Shown here piece by piece: positions 1 through 5,963 of a stretch of 6,121 nucleotides of DNA. Numbering within the stretch: the first letter of the stretch is position 1; each line of letters opens with the position of its first letter. Source of the DNA: Phycisphaerales bacterium (GTDB lineage Bacteria > Planctomycetota > Phycisphaerae > Sedimentisphaerales > Anaerohalosphaeraceae); assembly GCA_003152975.1 (NCBI GenBank), contig PMBP01000077.1, forward strand, positions 1 through 6,121, in the 5' to 3' direction. The notes under the pieces were generated by a model, which was not told the DNA's origin, did no database searches, and worked only from the letters and a program-made list of their open reading frames with translations. The translations under genes and the position numbers were made by a program.

Positions 1-792
1 ATCCTGGTCACCGAAGGCGCCGATGGCATGACCCTGTTTGCCGACTCCGTGCCGATTGAGCACCTCGCCTCCGCGCCCCGGCAGGTCTACGACGTCACCG
101 GCGCGGGCGACATGGTGCTGGCCATGCTGGCGATGGCGATCGCGGCGGGGTGCGATTTTACCACGGCGGTTCAACTGGCCAATCTTGCCGGCGGGCTGGA
201 GGTGGAAAAGTTCGGGACCGCGACGGTCAGCGTCGATGAGATCGTCAACGAGATTCTCAGCCGCAGCCGCGGCCAGCTCGGCAAGATTCGCGAGGCGGGG
301 GCGCTGGCGAACGATTTGAAATATCACCGCCAGCAGAAGCACCGGATCGTCTTTACCAACGGCTGCTTCGACGTTCTGCATCCCGGGCATATCCAGTATC
401 TGGGATTCTGCAAGGCGCAGGGGGACATAGTGGTGCTGGGCCTCAACAGCGACGCGTCCGTGCGGCAGATCAAGGGGCCGACGCGGCCGATCAATAACCA
501 ACATGACCGTGCGGCGGTGCTGGCGGGGCTGGAATCGGTCGATTTTATCGTCGTATTCGAAGAGCCGGATCCGCTGTCGCTGATCCAACAAGTGCGGCCG
601 GATATTCTGGTCAAAGGGGCGGACTGGGCGGAAAAAGGAGTTGTAGGGCGGGAATTCGTTGAATCCTACGGCGGTAAAGTTGTGCTGGCTCCACTGGTCG
701 ATGGCAAGAGTTCCACGGCCACGATCCAGAAGATACAGTCACTTTCGGACGGGGCGAAGAAAGATATGGCACGGGGGACAGGCCAGGGATGA
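1..792 (+). CDS. hldE: Bifunctional heptose-7-phosphate kinase / ADP-heptose synthase HldE, 3' part (5' end outside window)
   Basis: The reading frame is open from base 1, giving 263 residues of the C-terminal part of HldE; the family is about 475-500 residues, so roughly the first 45% lies upstream. Seen: the end of a PfkB/ribokinase-type kinase domain with DVTGAGD at residues 31-37 (its last Asp is the family's catalytic base), then a KFGTATVS strand near residues 71-78. A short linker leads to a cytidylyltransferase domain starting near residue 114 with TNGCFDVLHPGH, containing the nucleotidyltransferase HxGH motif (bases 379-390), and later LVKGADW. By family knowledge, the kinase half makes D-glycero-beta-D-manno-heptose 1,7-bisphosphate and the other half joins heptose-1-phosphate to AMP from ATP, giving ADP-heptose in the cytoplasm. 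The intermediate phosphatase step belongs to gmhB, which starts 13 nt downstream. Both halves are in one chain here, as in Proteobacteria, rather than split into hldA and hldC. The frame is intact. Confidence 0.93.
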   Translation: MLVTEGADGMTLFADSVPIEHLASAPRQVYDVTGAGDMVLAMLAMAIAAGCDFTTAVQLANLAGGLEVEKFGTATVSVDEIVNEILSRSRGQLGKIREAGALANDLKYHRQQKHRIVFTNGCFDVLHPGHIQYLGFCKAQGDIVVLGLNSDASVRQIKGPTRPINNQHDRAAVLAGLESVDFIVVFEEPDPLSLIQQVRPDILVKGADWAEKGVVGREFVESYGGKVVLAPLVDGKSSTATIQKIQSLSDGAKKDMARGTGQG

Positions 793-794
793 AC

Positions 795-808
795 AGGAGA
801 TAGGAATG
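795..808 (+). promoter_or_regulatory. Ribosome binding site and start codon that set the gmhB start
   Basis: AGGAGA at 795-800 lies 5 nt before the ATG at 806, and the encoded protein begins MKQKAVFLDRDDT, exactly where GmhB/HAD phosphatases begin. The same frame is open back to an ATG at 659, but that would overlap hldE by over 130 nt and add about 49 residues unrelated to the family. The 806 start is therefore preferred. Confidence 0.85.
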
Positions 809-1933
809 AAACAGAAAGCGGTCTTTCTCGATCGGGACGATACGCTCATCGAAGATCCCGGATATATCAGCCACCCCAGCCAGGTCAAGCTGCTGCCGGG
901 GGTCAGCGAGGCGCTGATCGAACTGCACAAGATCGGATACCTTCTGGTGGTGACAACCAACCAGTCGGCGATCGCGCGGGGGATGGTGACGGAAGATGGG
1001 TTGGCGCAGATTCATCATCATCTCGAAATGTTGTTGGGCAACGATGGGGCGCACCTGGACCGGATCTACTATTGCCCGTTTCACCCCAATGGGGTTGTGC
1101 CGGAGTATCGCAAGGAGAGCGATCTGCGAAAGCCCAGCCCGGGGATGATATTGAAGGCGGCCGCGGAGATGGAGATCGATCTGGAGCGATCGTGGACGGT
1201 GGGCAATTCGTACCGGGATATCGAGGCGGGGATTCGCGCGGGGTGCAAGACGATCCTGATTCGATCGGCGGCGCGGCCGGTAGTGGGGACGCCCTCGGAC
1301 CCGACGCCGTTTCAAAAGGCGGTGAACATCAAGGAGGCGGTCAATATTATCAAGATGTACGATCGGCAGCATCATGTGGCCGTCGAGAGCAAGGACGAGC
1401 CGGTTCGCCCGACACTGTCGGCCGAGCCGTCGGTTCAGTCATCGATGACTCCGTCGCGGCCCGCGGCGCCGGTTGCCGTCGCGCCTCCGGCAATGAAGGA
1501 TACCTCCGAGAAGCGGATGACGCCGACGGTATCACCGAAGGCGCCGCCGGTGGAGGTCAAAGCGGTCGAAGAGCCCGCGGCGCAAACGGACCCTTTGGCT
1601 GTGAAGACAACGCAGGCGGAAGTTGCACACCCTGCGGCCGAGCCGGGGGAGCGATTGACGCCCCATGCGGGGAATCAGACGGAGGCGCTGCTGGAGGAGA
1701 TTTTGCGGCAGTTGCGGGCGTCGCGGCGGGAGTCGCTGTTTGACGAGTTTTCGTTTTGGAAGTTCGTGTCGGGAATTCTGCAGGTTGTCGTCATCTTTTG
1801 TTTGCTAATGAGTTTGTATTTTCTGCTGGGGCAGACGCCGCCGAAGATGGATGCGGTGCACCTGAGCGTGCAGTATGCGATGGTCGTGCAACTGATGGTG
1901 GTGGCGTTTTTTCTGATGCGGGACCGAAAGTAG
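806..1933 (+). CDS. gmhB: D-glycero-D-manno-heptose 1,7-bisphosphate 7-phosphatase (GmhB-like HAD) fused to a Pro/Ala-rich linker and a two-helix membrane anchor
   Basis: This 375-residue protein is about twice the usual GmhB length (about 190). Residues 1-190 form a HAD-IIIA phosphatase: motif I DRDDT (9-13, nucleophile D9, general acid D11), motif II TTNQSAIARG (50-59), motif III RKPSPGM (108-114), and motif IV VGNSYRD (132-138). GmhB removes the C7 phosphate of heptose 1,7-bisphosphate so that HldE can make ADP-heptose; the gene sits between hldE and waaF, which supports this role. Oddities: motif I has Asp where Gly is usual (DRDGT); motif IV has Asn134 where Asp is usual; and of the zinc ligands known in E. 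coli GmhB (CxH then CxC) only C90 clearly remains, with F92, S105 and L107 at the other places. Residues about 192-290 are low-complexity (Pro, Ala, Thr, Ser, Glu), 291-315 look like a charged amphipathic helix, and 318-341 and 353-371 are hydrophobic and probably span the membrane. The catalytic domain would then face the cytoplasm. No frameshift is seen at the junction. Phosphatase identity is confident; exact substrate and anomer preference are inferred. Confidence 0.85.
   Translation: MKQKAVFLDRDDTLIEDPGYISHPSQVKLLPGVSEALIELHKIGYLLVVTTNQSAIARGMVTEDGLAQIHHHLEMLLGNDGAHLDRIYYCPFHPNGVVPEYRKESDLRKPSPGMILKAAAEMEIDLERSWTVGNSYRDIEAGIRAGCKTILIRSAARPVVGTPSDPTPFQKAVNIKEAVNIIKMYDRQHHVAVESKDEPVRPTLSAEPSVQSSMTPSRPAAPVAVAPPAMKDTSEKRMTPTVSPKAPPVEVKAVEEPAAQTDPLAVKTTQAEVAHPAAEPGERLTPHAGNQTEALLEEILRQLRASRRESLFDEFSFWKFVSGILQVVVIFCLLMSLYFLLGQTPPKMDAVHLSVQYAMVVQLMVVAFFLMRDRK
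1379..1930 (+). other. C-terminal extension of the GmhB-like protein: disordered linker, amphipathic helix, membrane hairpin
   Basis: This is a protein region inside the gmhB CDS, not a separate gene. Residues 192-290 have no expected fold and are rich in Pro and Ala, with repeated short APP/KAPP/EEPAA-like patches. TEALLEEILRQLRASRRE (292-309) has spaced Leu/Ile and paired Arg, typical of an amphipathic or coiled helix. The first hydrophobic stretch (bases 1757-1828) begins FWKFVSGILQ and the second (1862-1918) ends FFLM, followed by RDRK. The loop between them holds only about 11 residues, so a tight hairpin with both ends in the cytoplasm is likely. No start codon with a convincing ribosome binding site was found that would make the tail an independent gene. 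Confidence 0.7.
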
Positions 1934-1942
1934 GGGGCGGCA

Positions 1943-2974
1943 ATGGCGGGGGAACGGATCGTGGTCTGGCTACCGTCTCCGATGGGGGACGCGGTTTTGT
2001 CGGGCCCCGCGCTGCGGGCGATCCGGCGGCGGTTTGTCTCGGCGGACATCGCGTTTGCGGCCGTACCGGTGGTGCGGGATATATTGGGGGGAAATCCGTG
2101 GTGCGACGAATGGGTCGAGGTTCGGCGCAGTCCGTTTGCGTTTGCGGGTCGGTTGGCGGCCGGCCGGTTCGACCGGGCGATCCTGCTGAAGAATTCGTTC
2201 GGGTCGGCGATGGCGGTCCGACTGGCGGGGATCCGCGAGCGAATCGGATATGATCGCGAAAAACGGGGGGTATTCCTGACAAAGCGGATACCGCCCCTCC
2301 GAGATTTGAAGGGGGATTTTGCCCCGCAGTCGATGATCGATTATTATCTGGGGATTGCGGCGGCGGTGGGGGCGGACATGTCCGATCGACGGATGGAACT
2401 GTTTGTGGAGTCGGGAGCGGCGGTGTCTCTGATGGCCAAGCTGCCGATCGCGGCAACGGCAGGGGGGCCGCTGGTGATCCTGGTACCGGGTGGCGGATTT
2501 GGGCCGAGCAAGTGCTGGCCGGCCGAGCGGTATGCGGCCGTGGCGGATGATTTGTCGAAGAGGTATGGGGCGCGCGTGGTGGTGTCGGTGGCGCCCAACG
2601 AGATGGAACAAAAGATCGGACAGCAGATCGCGGCGGCGGCCCGGACGAAGGTGTATTCGCTGGCCGAGACGCCGCTGACGATGGGGGAGCTGAAGGCGTT
2701 GTTTGCGGAGGCGGATCTGGTGATCGCCAATGACACGGGGCCGCGGCATATCGCGATCGCGCTGCGGCGAAAGGTGATCACGCTATTTGGGCCGAACAAT
2801 CCGGAGTGGACGCAGACGGGGTATCCGGACGAGATTCAGCTTGTCGGGCAGGGGCCGTGCGTGCCGTGCGAGAGGCCGGTTTGCCGGGAGCCATCGCATC
2901 GGTGCATGGAGTCGATCACCGTGGAGGATGTCTGTGCGGCGGCGGATCGGATGCTGGAGGGCTGGAAACGATGA
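1943..2974 (+). CDS. waaF: ADP-heptose:LPS heptosyltransferase, WaaF (heptosyltransferase II)-like, GT9 family
   Basis: The 343-residue length is normal for the family. It is a GT-B fold enzyme that transfers L-glycero-D-manno-heptose from ADP-heptose to the LPS inner core at the cytoplasmic face of the inner membrane. Seen: the N-terminal PSPMGDAVLSGPALRAIRRR (11-30) matches the GT9 acceptor-side motif, with D16 at the place of the catalytic Asp. VPGGGFGPSKCWPAERY (181-197) contains the nucleotide-sugar phosphate-binding loop with K190. NDTGPRHIA (263-271) is the conserved GT9 motif with D264. The C-terminal CVPCERPVCREPSHRCM (306-322) matches the Cys-rich ending typical of heptosyltransferase II rather than WaaC. 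The ATG at 1943 follows a G-rich ribosome site (1933-1940) that begins at the last base of the gmhB stop codon. The last bases overlap the next gene's start (ATGA at 2971-2974), suggesting translational coupling. Substrate-level assignment (HepII rather than HepI or HepIII) rests on the ending motif and is less certain than the family. Confidence 0.88.
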   Translation: MAGERIVVWLPSPMGDAVLSGPALRAIRRRFVSADIAFAAVPVVRDILGGNPWCDEWVEVRRSPFAFAGRLAAGRFDRAILLKNSFGSAMAVRLAGIRERIGYDREKRGVFLTKRIPPLRDLKGDFAPQSMIDYYLGIAAAVGADMSDRRMELFVESGAAVSLMAKLPIAATAGGPLVILVPGGGFGPSKCWPAERYAAVADDLSKRYGARVVVSVAPNEMEQKIGQQIAAAARTKVYSLAETPLTMGELKALFAEADLVIANDTGPRHIAIALRRKVITLFGPNNPEWTQTGYPDEIQLVGQGPCVPCERPVCREPSHRCMESITVEDVCAAADRMLEGWKR

Positions 2975-3822
2975 CGCAGGGCCGCTATGAACCGCTGGGC
3001 GAAGGAATATTTGTCGATCCGGAATATTCGAAGTCGTTCCGGGCGTTGGGCCTGACGGATATCGAGGCGGTGTTTCGATTCGAGGGCGGCGTGAACCTGA
3101 GCAAGGACAACCTGTCGAGACATCGGAGCCGAATTCGGTTCGAGATCGAAGAACCTGCAACAACGCTTTTTCTGAAGCGCTATGACCGGACCCCGGTGAT
3201 GGGGCAGATCCGCAACTGGATGGAATACGGCCGGCGGGTCAGTACGGCCGATCGGGACCGGTTGCCGGGAGAGCCATTGGCGGCGGCGGGGATTTCGACG
3301 CCGCAGGTGGTGGCATTCGGGACCGAGTGGGGCGGGCTTTTCGAGCGGCGGAGTTTTGTGGTGACGCGGATGCTGGAGGGAGCCGAGGCACTGGAGCGAC
3401 GGATTCCGGAGGCGTGGCAATATGGCGCTAACGGATCGGCGGCCGAGCGACGGAGATTCTTGGAGGGGCTGGCGGATTTTGTGCGGCGGTTTCACGCGAC
3501 GGGATATTGTCATCGGGATCTGTACCTGGCGCATCTTTTTCATGATGCGGCGGGGCGGTTGTATCTGATCGACCTGCAGCGGGCGTTTCGGCCGCGGCTG
3601 AGGGGGTGGCGGTGGCGGATCAAGGACCTGGCGCAGTTGCATTATTCGGCGCCGGGGGATATCGTATCGTGCGGCGATCGGCTTCGGTTTTATCGCCGGT
3701 ATGTCGGGCGCCAGCGGCTGACCCGGCTGGACCGGTGGCGGATCGCGCGGATCCGGGCCCGGGCGTGGCGGATGGCGGACCACGATCTTCGGCACGGACG
3801 GGAAGGGCCCTTTGCGCGGTGA
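2971..3822 (+). CDS. Lipopolysaccharide core kinase, Kdo/WaaP family
   Basis: A 283-residue protein kinase-like fold of the Kdo/WaaP family (KdkA, WaaP, InaA relatives), probably adding phosphate from ATP to a Kdo or heptose of the LPS core in the cytoplasm. Seen: the ATP-anchoring Lys in LFLKRY (K69); the catalytic loop YCHRDLYLAHLF (179-190), with HRD at 181-183 and the family's His in place of the Asn of eukaryotic kinases; and the metal-binding LIDLQRA (199-205, D201) replacing DFG. The start is the ATG overlapping the waaF stop; GGAGGG at 2956-2961 lies 9 nt before it. A longer in-frame reading from 2806 lies inside waaF and is rejected. The region before the GISTP strand (107-111) lacks the usual Glu-Trp pair of the alpha-C helix, with Asp-Arg (96-97) at that place in my hand alignment. 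The C-terminus is Arg-rich (250-277). Choosing between Kdo and heptose as acceptor is not possible from sequence alone; the neighbouring waaF and WaaG-like genes favour heptose. Confidence 0.85.
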   Translation: MTQGRYEPLGEGIFVDPEYSKSFRALGLTDIEAVFRFEGGVNLSKDNLSRHRSRIRFEIEEPATTLFLKRYDRTPVMGQIRNWMEYGRRVSTADRDRLPGEPLAAAGISTPQVVAFGTEWGGLFERRSFVVTRMLEGAEALERRIPEAWQYGANGSAAERRRFLEGLADFVRRFHATGYCHRDLYLAHLFHDAAGRLYLIDLQRAFRPRLRGWRWRIKDLAQLHYSAPGDIVSCGDRLRFYRRYVGRQRLTRLDRWRIARIRARAWRMADHDLRHGREGPFAR

Positions 3823-3826
3823 GACG

Positions 3827-5005
3827 ATGACGATGCGGACGGTGGCGATCATAAACGAGCGGACAGAGGTTTCGCTGGGCGGGGCCGAGCGGTCGGTCAG
3901 CGAGCTGGGGGAGGCCCTGCGGAAATTGGGTTTGCAGGTGACGCTGCTGGCGGCCCGGGGGCCGGCGGGCGAGGGGACAATTCCGCTGTGCGGAGGGAAG
4001 TCGGGAGGGCGGGTGTCGTTTGCGGCGTTCGAGAAGGCGCTGATGCGGCATCTGGCCGAGACCGATTACGACATCGTGCATAGCACGCTGCCATTTTCGT
4101 TTTGCGACATCTATCAACCGCGGGGCGGAAGTTATCTGGAGGCGATGCTGCGGAACGCGGCCAGTTATCCTCATCCGCGGAAGCGGGCGTGGAAGCGATG
4201 GACGGGCTGGCTAAACTGGCGGCGGGCGAGTCTGGTGCGGGCCGAGCGGATTTTGGGCCGAAGGTGCGAGGAGACGACGGTGGCGGCACTGTCGGAGTAT
4301 GTGCGGGAGCAGTTCGTGCGGCATTATGCCGTGCCGGAAGAGCGAATCGCGGTGATTCCCAATGCGGTCAAGCTACACCCGCCGGTGGACGCGGCGCGGA
4401 TCGAGGAATTTCGGTCGATGGTACGGTCGCGACTGGGGATGGCGGAGGGCGAGGAGCCGGCGATTTTTCTGTTTGCGGCACACAATTTCCGGCTCAAGGG
4501 GCTGGGGCCGTTGCTGGAGGCGATGAAACGGGCGTCGTCGTGGCCCAGCGCCCGGCCGATCGTCGTGGCAGTAGCGGGGTCGGGCAATTCGGGGCCGTAT
4601 CTTCAGCGGGCGCGGCGGCTGGGGATCGCCGAGCGGGTGCTGTTCCTGGGCGCGGTTGCGGACATGCAGTCGGCGATCGCGGGGTGTGATACGGCCGTGC
4701 TGCCGACTTATTATGATCCGTCTTCGCGGTTTATCCTGGAGGCACTGGCGCAGGGCCGGCCGGTGATTACGACGCGGTTCAACGGGGCCTCCGAGCGGAT
4801 CGAGCACCAGCGGCACGGCATCGTGCTCAAGGATCCGGGGGATGTCGAGACGCTGGCGACGGCGCTGGTTCGATTGTCGCACCCGGACCTGGTGCGGCGG
4901 ATGTCGGCGGCGATTGTGGAGGACGATTTGCGGGAGGCGGTGTCGATCGACCGTCATGCGGAACAACTGGCGGTGTTGTACGAAACGATTTATCACGGAA
5001 GGTAA
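3827..5005 (+). CDS. GT4-family glycosyltransferase, WaaG-like (LPS core hexosyltransferase)
   Basis: The 392-residue GT-B enzyme resembles WaaG, which transfers glucose from UDP-glucose to the second heptose of the LPS core. Seen: a Gly-rich N-terminal loop SLGGAERSV (16-24); HSTLPFSFCDIYQPRGGSY (85-103), which corresponds to the WaaG acceptor-side region; SEYVREQF (156-163) and VIPNAV (176-181) in the inter-domain stretch; FRLKGL (221-226), containing the Lys that binds the donor phosphate in GT4 enzymes; and YYDPSSRFILEALAQGRPV (295-313), the EX7E region, in which the first acid is Asp297 and the second Glu305. No membrane segment is seen. The ATG at 3827 is 4 nt after the kinase stop with GGTGAG (3818-3823) before it; an ATG at 3833 and a TTG at 3812 are alternatives. 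The hexose transferred and the linkage are not readable from sequence, so I give no gene symbol. Confidence 0.85.
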   Translation: MTMRTVAIINERTEVSLGGAERSVSELGEALRKLGLQVTLLAARGPAGEGTIPLCGGKSGGRVSFAAFEKALMRHLAETDYDIVHSTLPFSFCDIYQPRGGSYLEAMLRNAASYPHPRKRAWKRWTGWLNWRRASLVRAERILGRRCEETTVAALSEYVREQFVRHYAVPEERIAVIPNAVKLHPPVDAARIEEFRSMVRSRLGMAEGEEPAIFLFAAHNFRLKGLGPLLEAMKRASSWPSARPIVVAVAGSGNSGPYLQRARRLGIAERVLFLGAVADMQSAIAGCDTAVLPTYYDPSSRFILEALAQGRPVITTRFNGASERIEHQRHGIVLKDPGDVETLATALVRLSHPDLVRRMSAAIVEDDLREAVSIDRHAEQLAVLYETIYHGR

Positions 5006-5009
5006 TCGA

Positions 5010-5654
5010 ATGATTGAGTGGGCATGTCTGATTCTTGGAGCGTATCTGCTGGGTGCGGTGCCCGTTGGGATTATCATCGCGCGGTCGCGCGGGATCGATC
5101 TGCGGACGGTCGGGTCGGGGAATATCGGGGCGACGAACCTGGGGCGGGCGCTGGGTCGCAAGTGGGCGGTCGCGTGTTTTGTGCTGGACGCGCTGAAAGG
5201 ATTTGTGCCGACGCTGGCGGGGCGATGGGTGGTCGGTGCCGGGACGCCAACGGTTGGGGAATTGTTTGGGTGGCTGGCCGCGGGGTGCGCGGCGATTGTG
5301 GGGCACATATTTCCGGTGTTCCTGCGGTTTCGCGGGGGTAAGGGTGTCTCGACGGGGCTGGGCATGCTGCTGGGGTTGTACCCATACTTCACTTATCCGG
5401 GGCTGATGACCTTTGGATTGTGGGGGATGGTATTGCTGGTATGGAGGTATGTGTCGCTTGCGTCGATCGTTGGGGCGGCGGCGTTTCCGGTTTTGTTCTG
5501 GATACTGATTGCCGTTCTTCCGGAGTGGACGCTGGATCAATTATGGCCGCTGTTGCTGATAGCGGTGGTGATGGCGGGGGTGGTGGTAGCGCGGCATTTG
5601 GAAAATATCCGGCGATTGCTGGCGGGTCAGGAAACCAAAATCGGGAAGCGATGA
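5010..5654 (+). CDS. plsY: Acyl-phosphate:glycerol-3-phosphate acyltransferase PlsY
   Basis: A 214-residue integral inner-membrane enzyme of normal PlsY length. It transfers an acyl group from acyl-phosphate (made by PlsX) to glycerol-3-phosphate, giving lysophosphatidic acid, the first step of phospholipid synthesis. Seen: all three conserved family motifs, SGNIGATN (36-43), GHIFPVFLRFRGGKGVST (98-115) and the H196-E198-N199-I200-RRLLAGQE stretch near the C-terminus, plus DALKG (60-64). Hydrophobic segments lie near 4-22, 52-72, 84-103, 129-148, 150-171 and 177-195, consistent with the multi-pass topology. The ATG at 5010 has GGAAGG at 4997-5002, 7 nt upstream; this ribosome site overlaps the end of the preceding glycosyltransferase gene. 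An in-frame reading back to 4842 lies inside that gene and adds an unrelated Arg/Cys-rich stretch. It is the last gene of the + strand operon. Confidence 0.93.
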   Translation: MIEWACLILGAYLLGAVPVGIIIARSRGIDLRTVGSGNIGATNLGRALGRKWAVACFVLDALKGFVPTLAGRWVVGAGTPTVGELFGWLAAGCAAIVGHIFPVFLRFRGGKGVSTGLGMLLGLYPYFTYPGLMTFGLWGMVLLVWRYVSLASIVGAAAFPVLFWILIAVLPEWTLDQLWPLLLIAVVMAGVVVARHLENIRRLLAGQETKIGKR

Positions 5655-5678
5655 CGGACGCTACAATCCTCTATGGGC
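5655..5678 (+). other. 24-nt convergent gap between plsY and csp stops
   Basis: Only 24 nt separate the plsY stop (5652-5654) from the csp stop on the other strand (5679-5681). I see no GC-rich hairpin followed by a T-run in either direction, so no intrinsic terminator can be placed here; the transcripts may overlap or end by Rho. Confidence 0.5.
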
Positions 5679-5885
5679 TCAGACGGATTTGAGGGTGACT
5701 TTGTCGGCGCGGGGGCCTTTTTCGCCCTGGACGACTTCAAAGGAGACGACATCGCCCTCATTGAGGGTCTTGATTTCCCGGCCGGCGAAATTGGAATAAT
5801 GAACAAAGACATCGGGGTTGCCGTCCAGGGCGATGAAGCCATATCCCTTTTTCTTGTCAAACCACTTGACCGTTCCATCCACCAT
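5679..5885 (-). CDS. Cold-shock domain protein, CspA family
   Basis: A 68-residue single cold-shock domain (OB fold) that binds single-stranded RNA or DNA, typically as an RNA chaperone. Seen: the start MVDGTVKWFDKKKGYGFI, containing the WFD strand and RNP1-like KGYGFI (13-18), and RNP2-like VFVHYS (26-31). The middle reads LNEGDVVSFEVVQGEKGPRA (41-60) and the protein ends DKVTLKSV, as in the family. The length equals the usual 65-70. An upstream in-frame ATG at 5942 would add 19 residues not found in the family; the ATG at 5885 has a strong ribosome site and is preferred. It is encoded opposite the LPS operon and downstream of an HU-type gene on the same strand. Such proteins can be cold-induced or constitutive; the sequence does not tell which. 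Confidence 0.95.
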   Translation of the reverse strand: MVDGTVKWFDKKKGYGFIALDGNPDVFVHYSNFAGREIKTLNEGDVVSFEVVQGEKGPRADKVTLKSV

Positions 5886-5963
5886 GGGGATCACCTTTCC
5901 GGGAACTCCGTCGCGGCTTTGTGACGGGAAACAAAATGGCATGGGGCGCCGTCTGAAATCGGC
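5886..5963 (-). other. csp leader / intergenic region between HU-type gene and csp
   Basis: These 78 nt lie between the HU-family stop and the csp start, both on the - strand. Apart from the ribosome site I see only weak inverted repeats: GCCG...CGGC just after the HU stop and CGTC...GACG nearer the csp start, each a 4-bp stem. I could not place a convincing sigma-70 promoter or a terminator, so it is unclear whether csp has its own promoter or is co-transcribed with the HU gene. The leader is shorter than the roughly 160-nt leader of E. coli cspA. Confidence 0.45.
5889..5898 (-). promoter_or_regulatory. Extended Shine-Dalgarno of csp
   Basis: On the - strand the leader reads AAAGGTGATC, two C's beyond which is C-ATG. 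The stretch AGGTGATCC is complementary over 9 nt to the GGATCACCT present near the 3' end of bacterial 16S rRNA. It fixes the start at 5885 and suggests strong initiation. Confidence 0.75.

Noticed and set aside
659..805. Upstream extension of gmhB to an ATG at 659
   Set aside because: It would lie inside hldE, and the added residues do not resemble the family; the ATG at 806 has a ribosome site and gives the correct HAD N-terminus.
1391..1680. Pro/Ala-rich linker as a DNA repeat or mobile insertion
   Set aside because: The bias is at amino-acid level only. I see no perfect tandem DNA repeat, inverted ends or target-site duplication around it.
1072..1743. Gly-rich open frame (223 codons) on the + strand inside gmhB
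   Set aside because: The Gly/Ala/Arg repeats come from reading gmhB in the wrong frame. The gmhB frame carries the HAD motifs and the membrane helices.
2836..3852. Long open frame on the - strand (338 codons) opposite the kinase gene
   Set aside because: It is rich in Pro, Arg and His with no recognisable motif and lies fully opposite well-supported genes. Long antisense frames are expected when the coding strand has high GC at third positions.
4373..5392. Long open frame on the - strand (339 codons) opposite the GT4 and plsY genes
   Set aside because: Low-complexity Pro/Arg/His composition, no domain motif, and full overlap with two clear genes on the other strand. It is a shadow of GC-rich coding sequence.
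5651..5692. Possible 13-codon peptide starting at an ATGA overlap with the plsY stop
   Set aside because: It is very short, has no family resemblance, and runs into the convergent csp gene. The ATGA is probably chance.
5889..5898. Sequence identical to part of the 16S rRNA 3' end (GGATCACCT on the + strand)
   Set aside because: As an rRNA fragment this is rejected: the match is only about 9 nt and the flanks are not rRNA. It is explained as the complement of a strong csp ribosome binding site.
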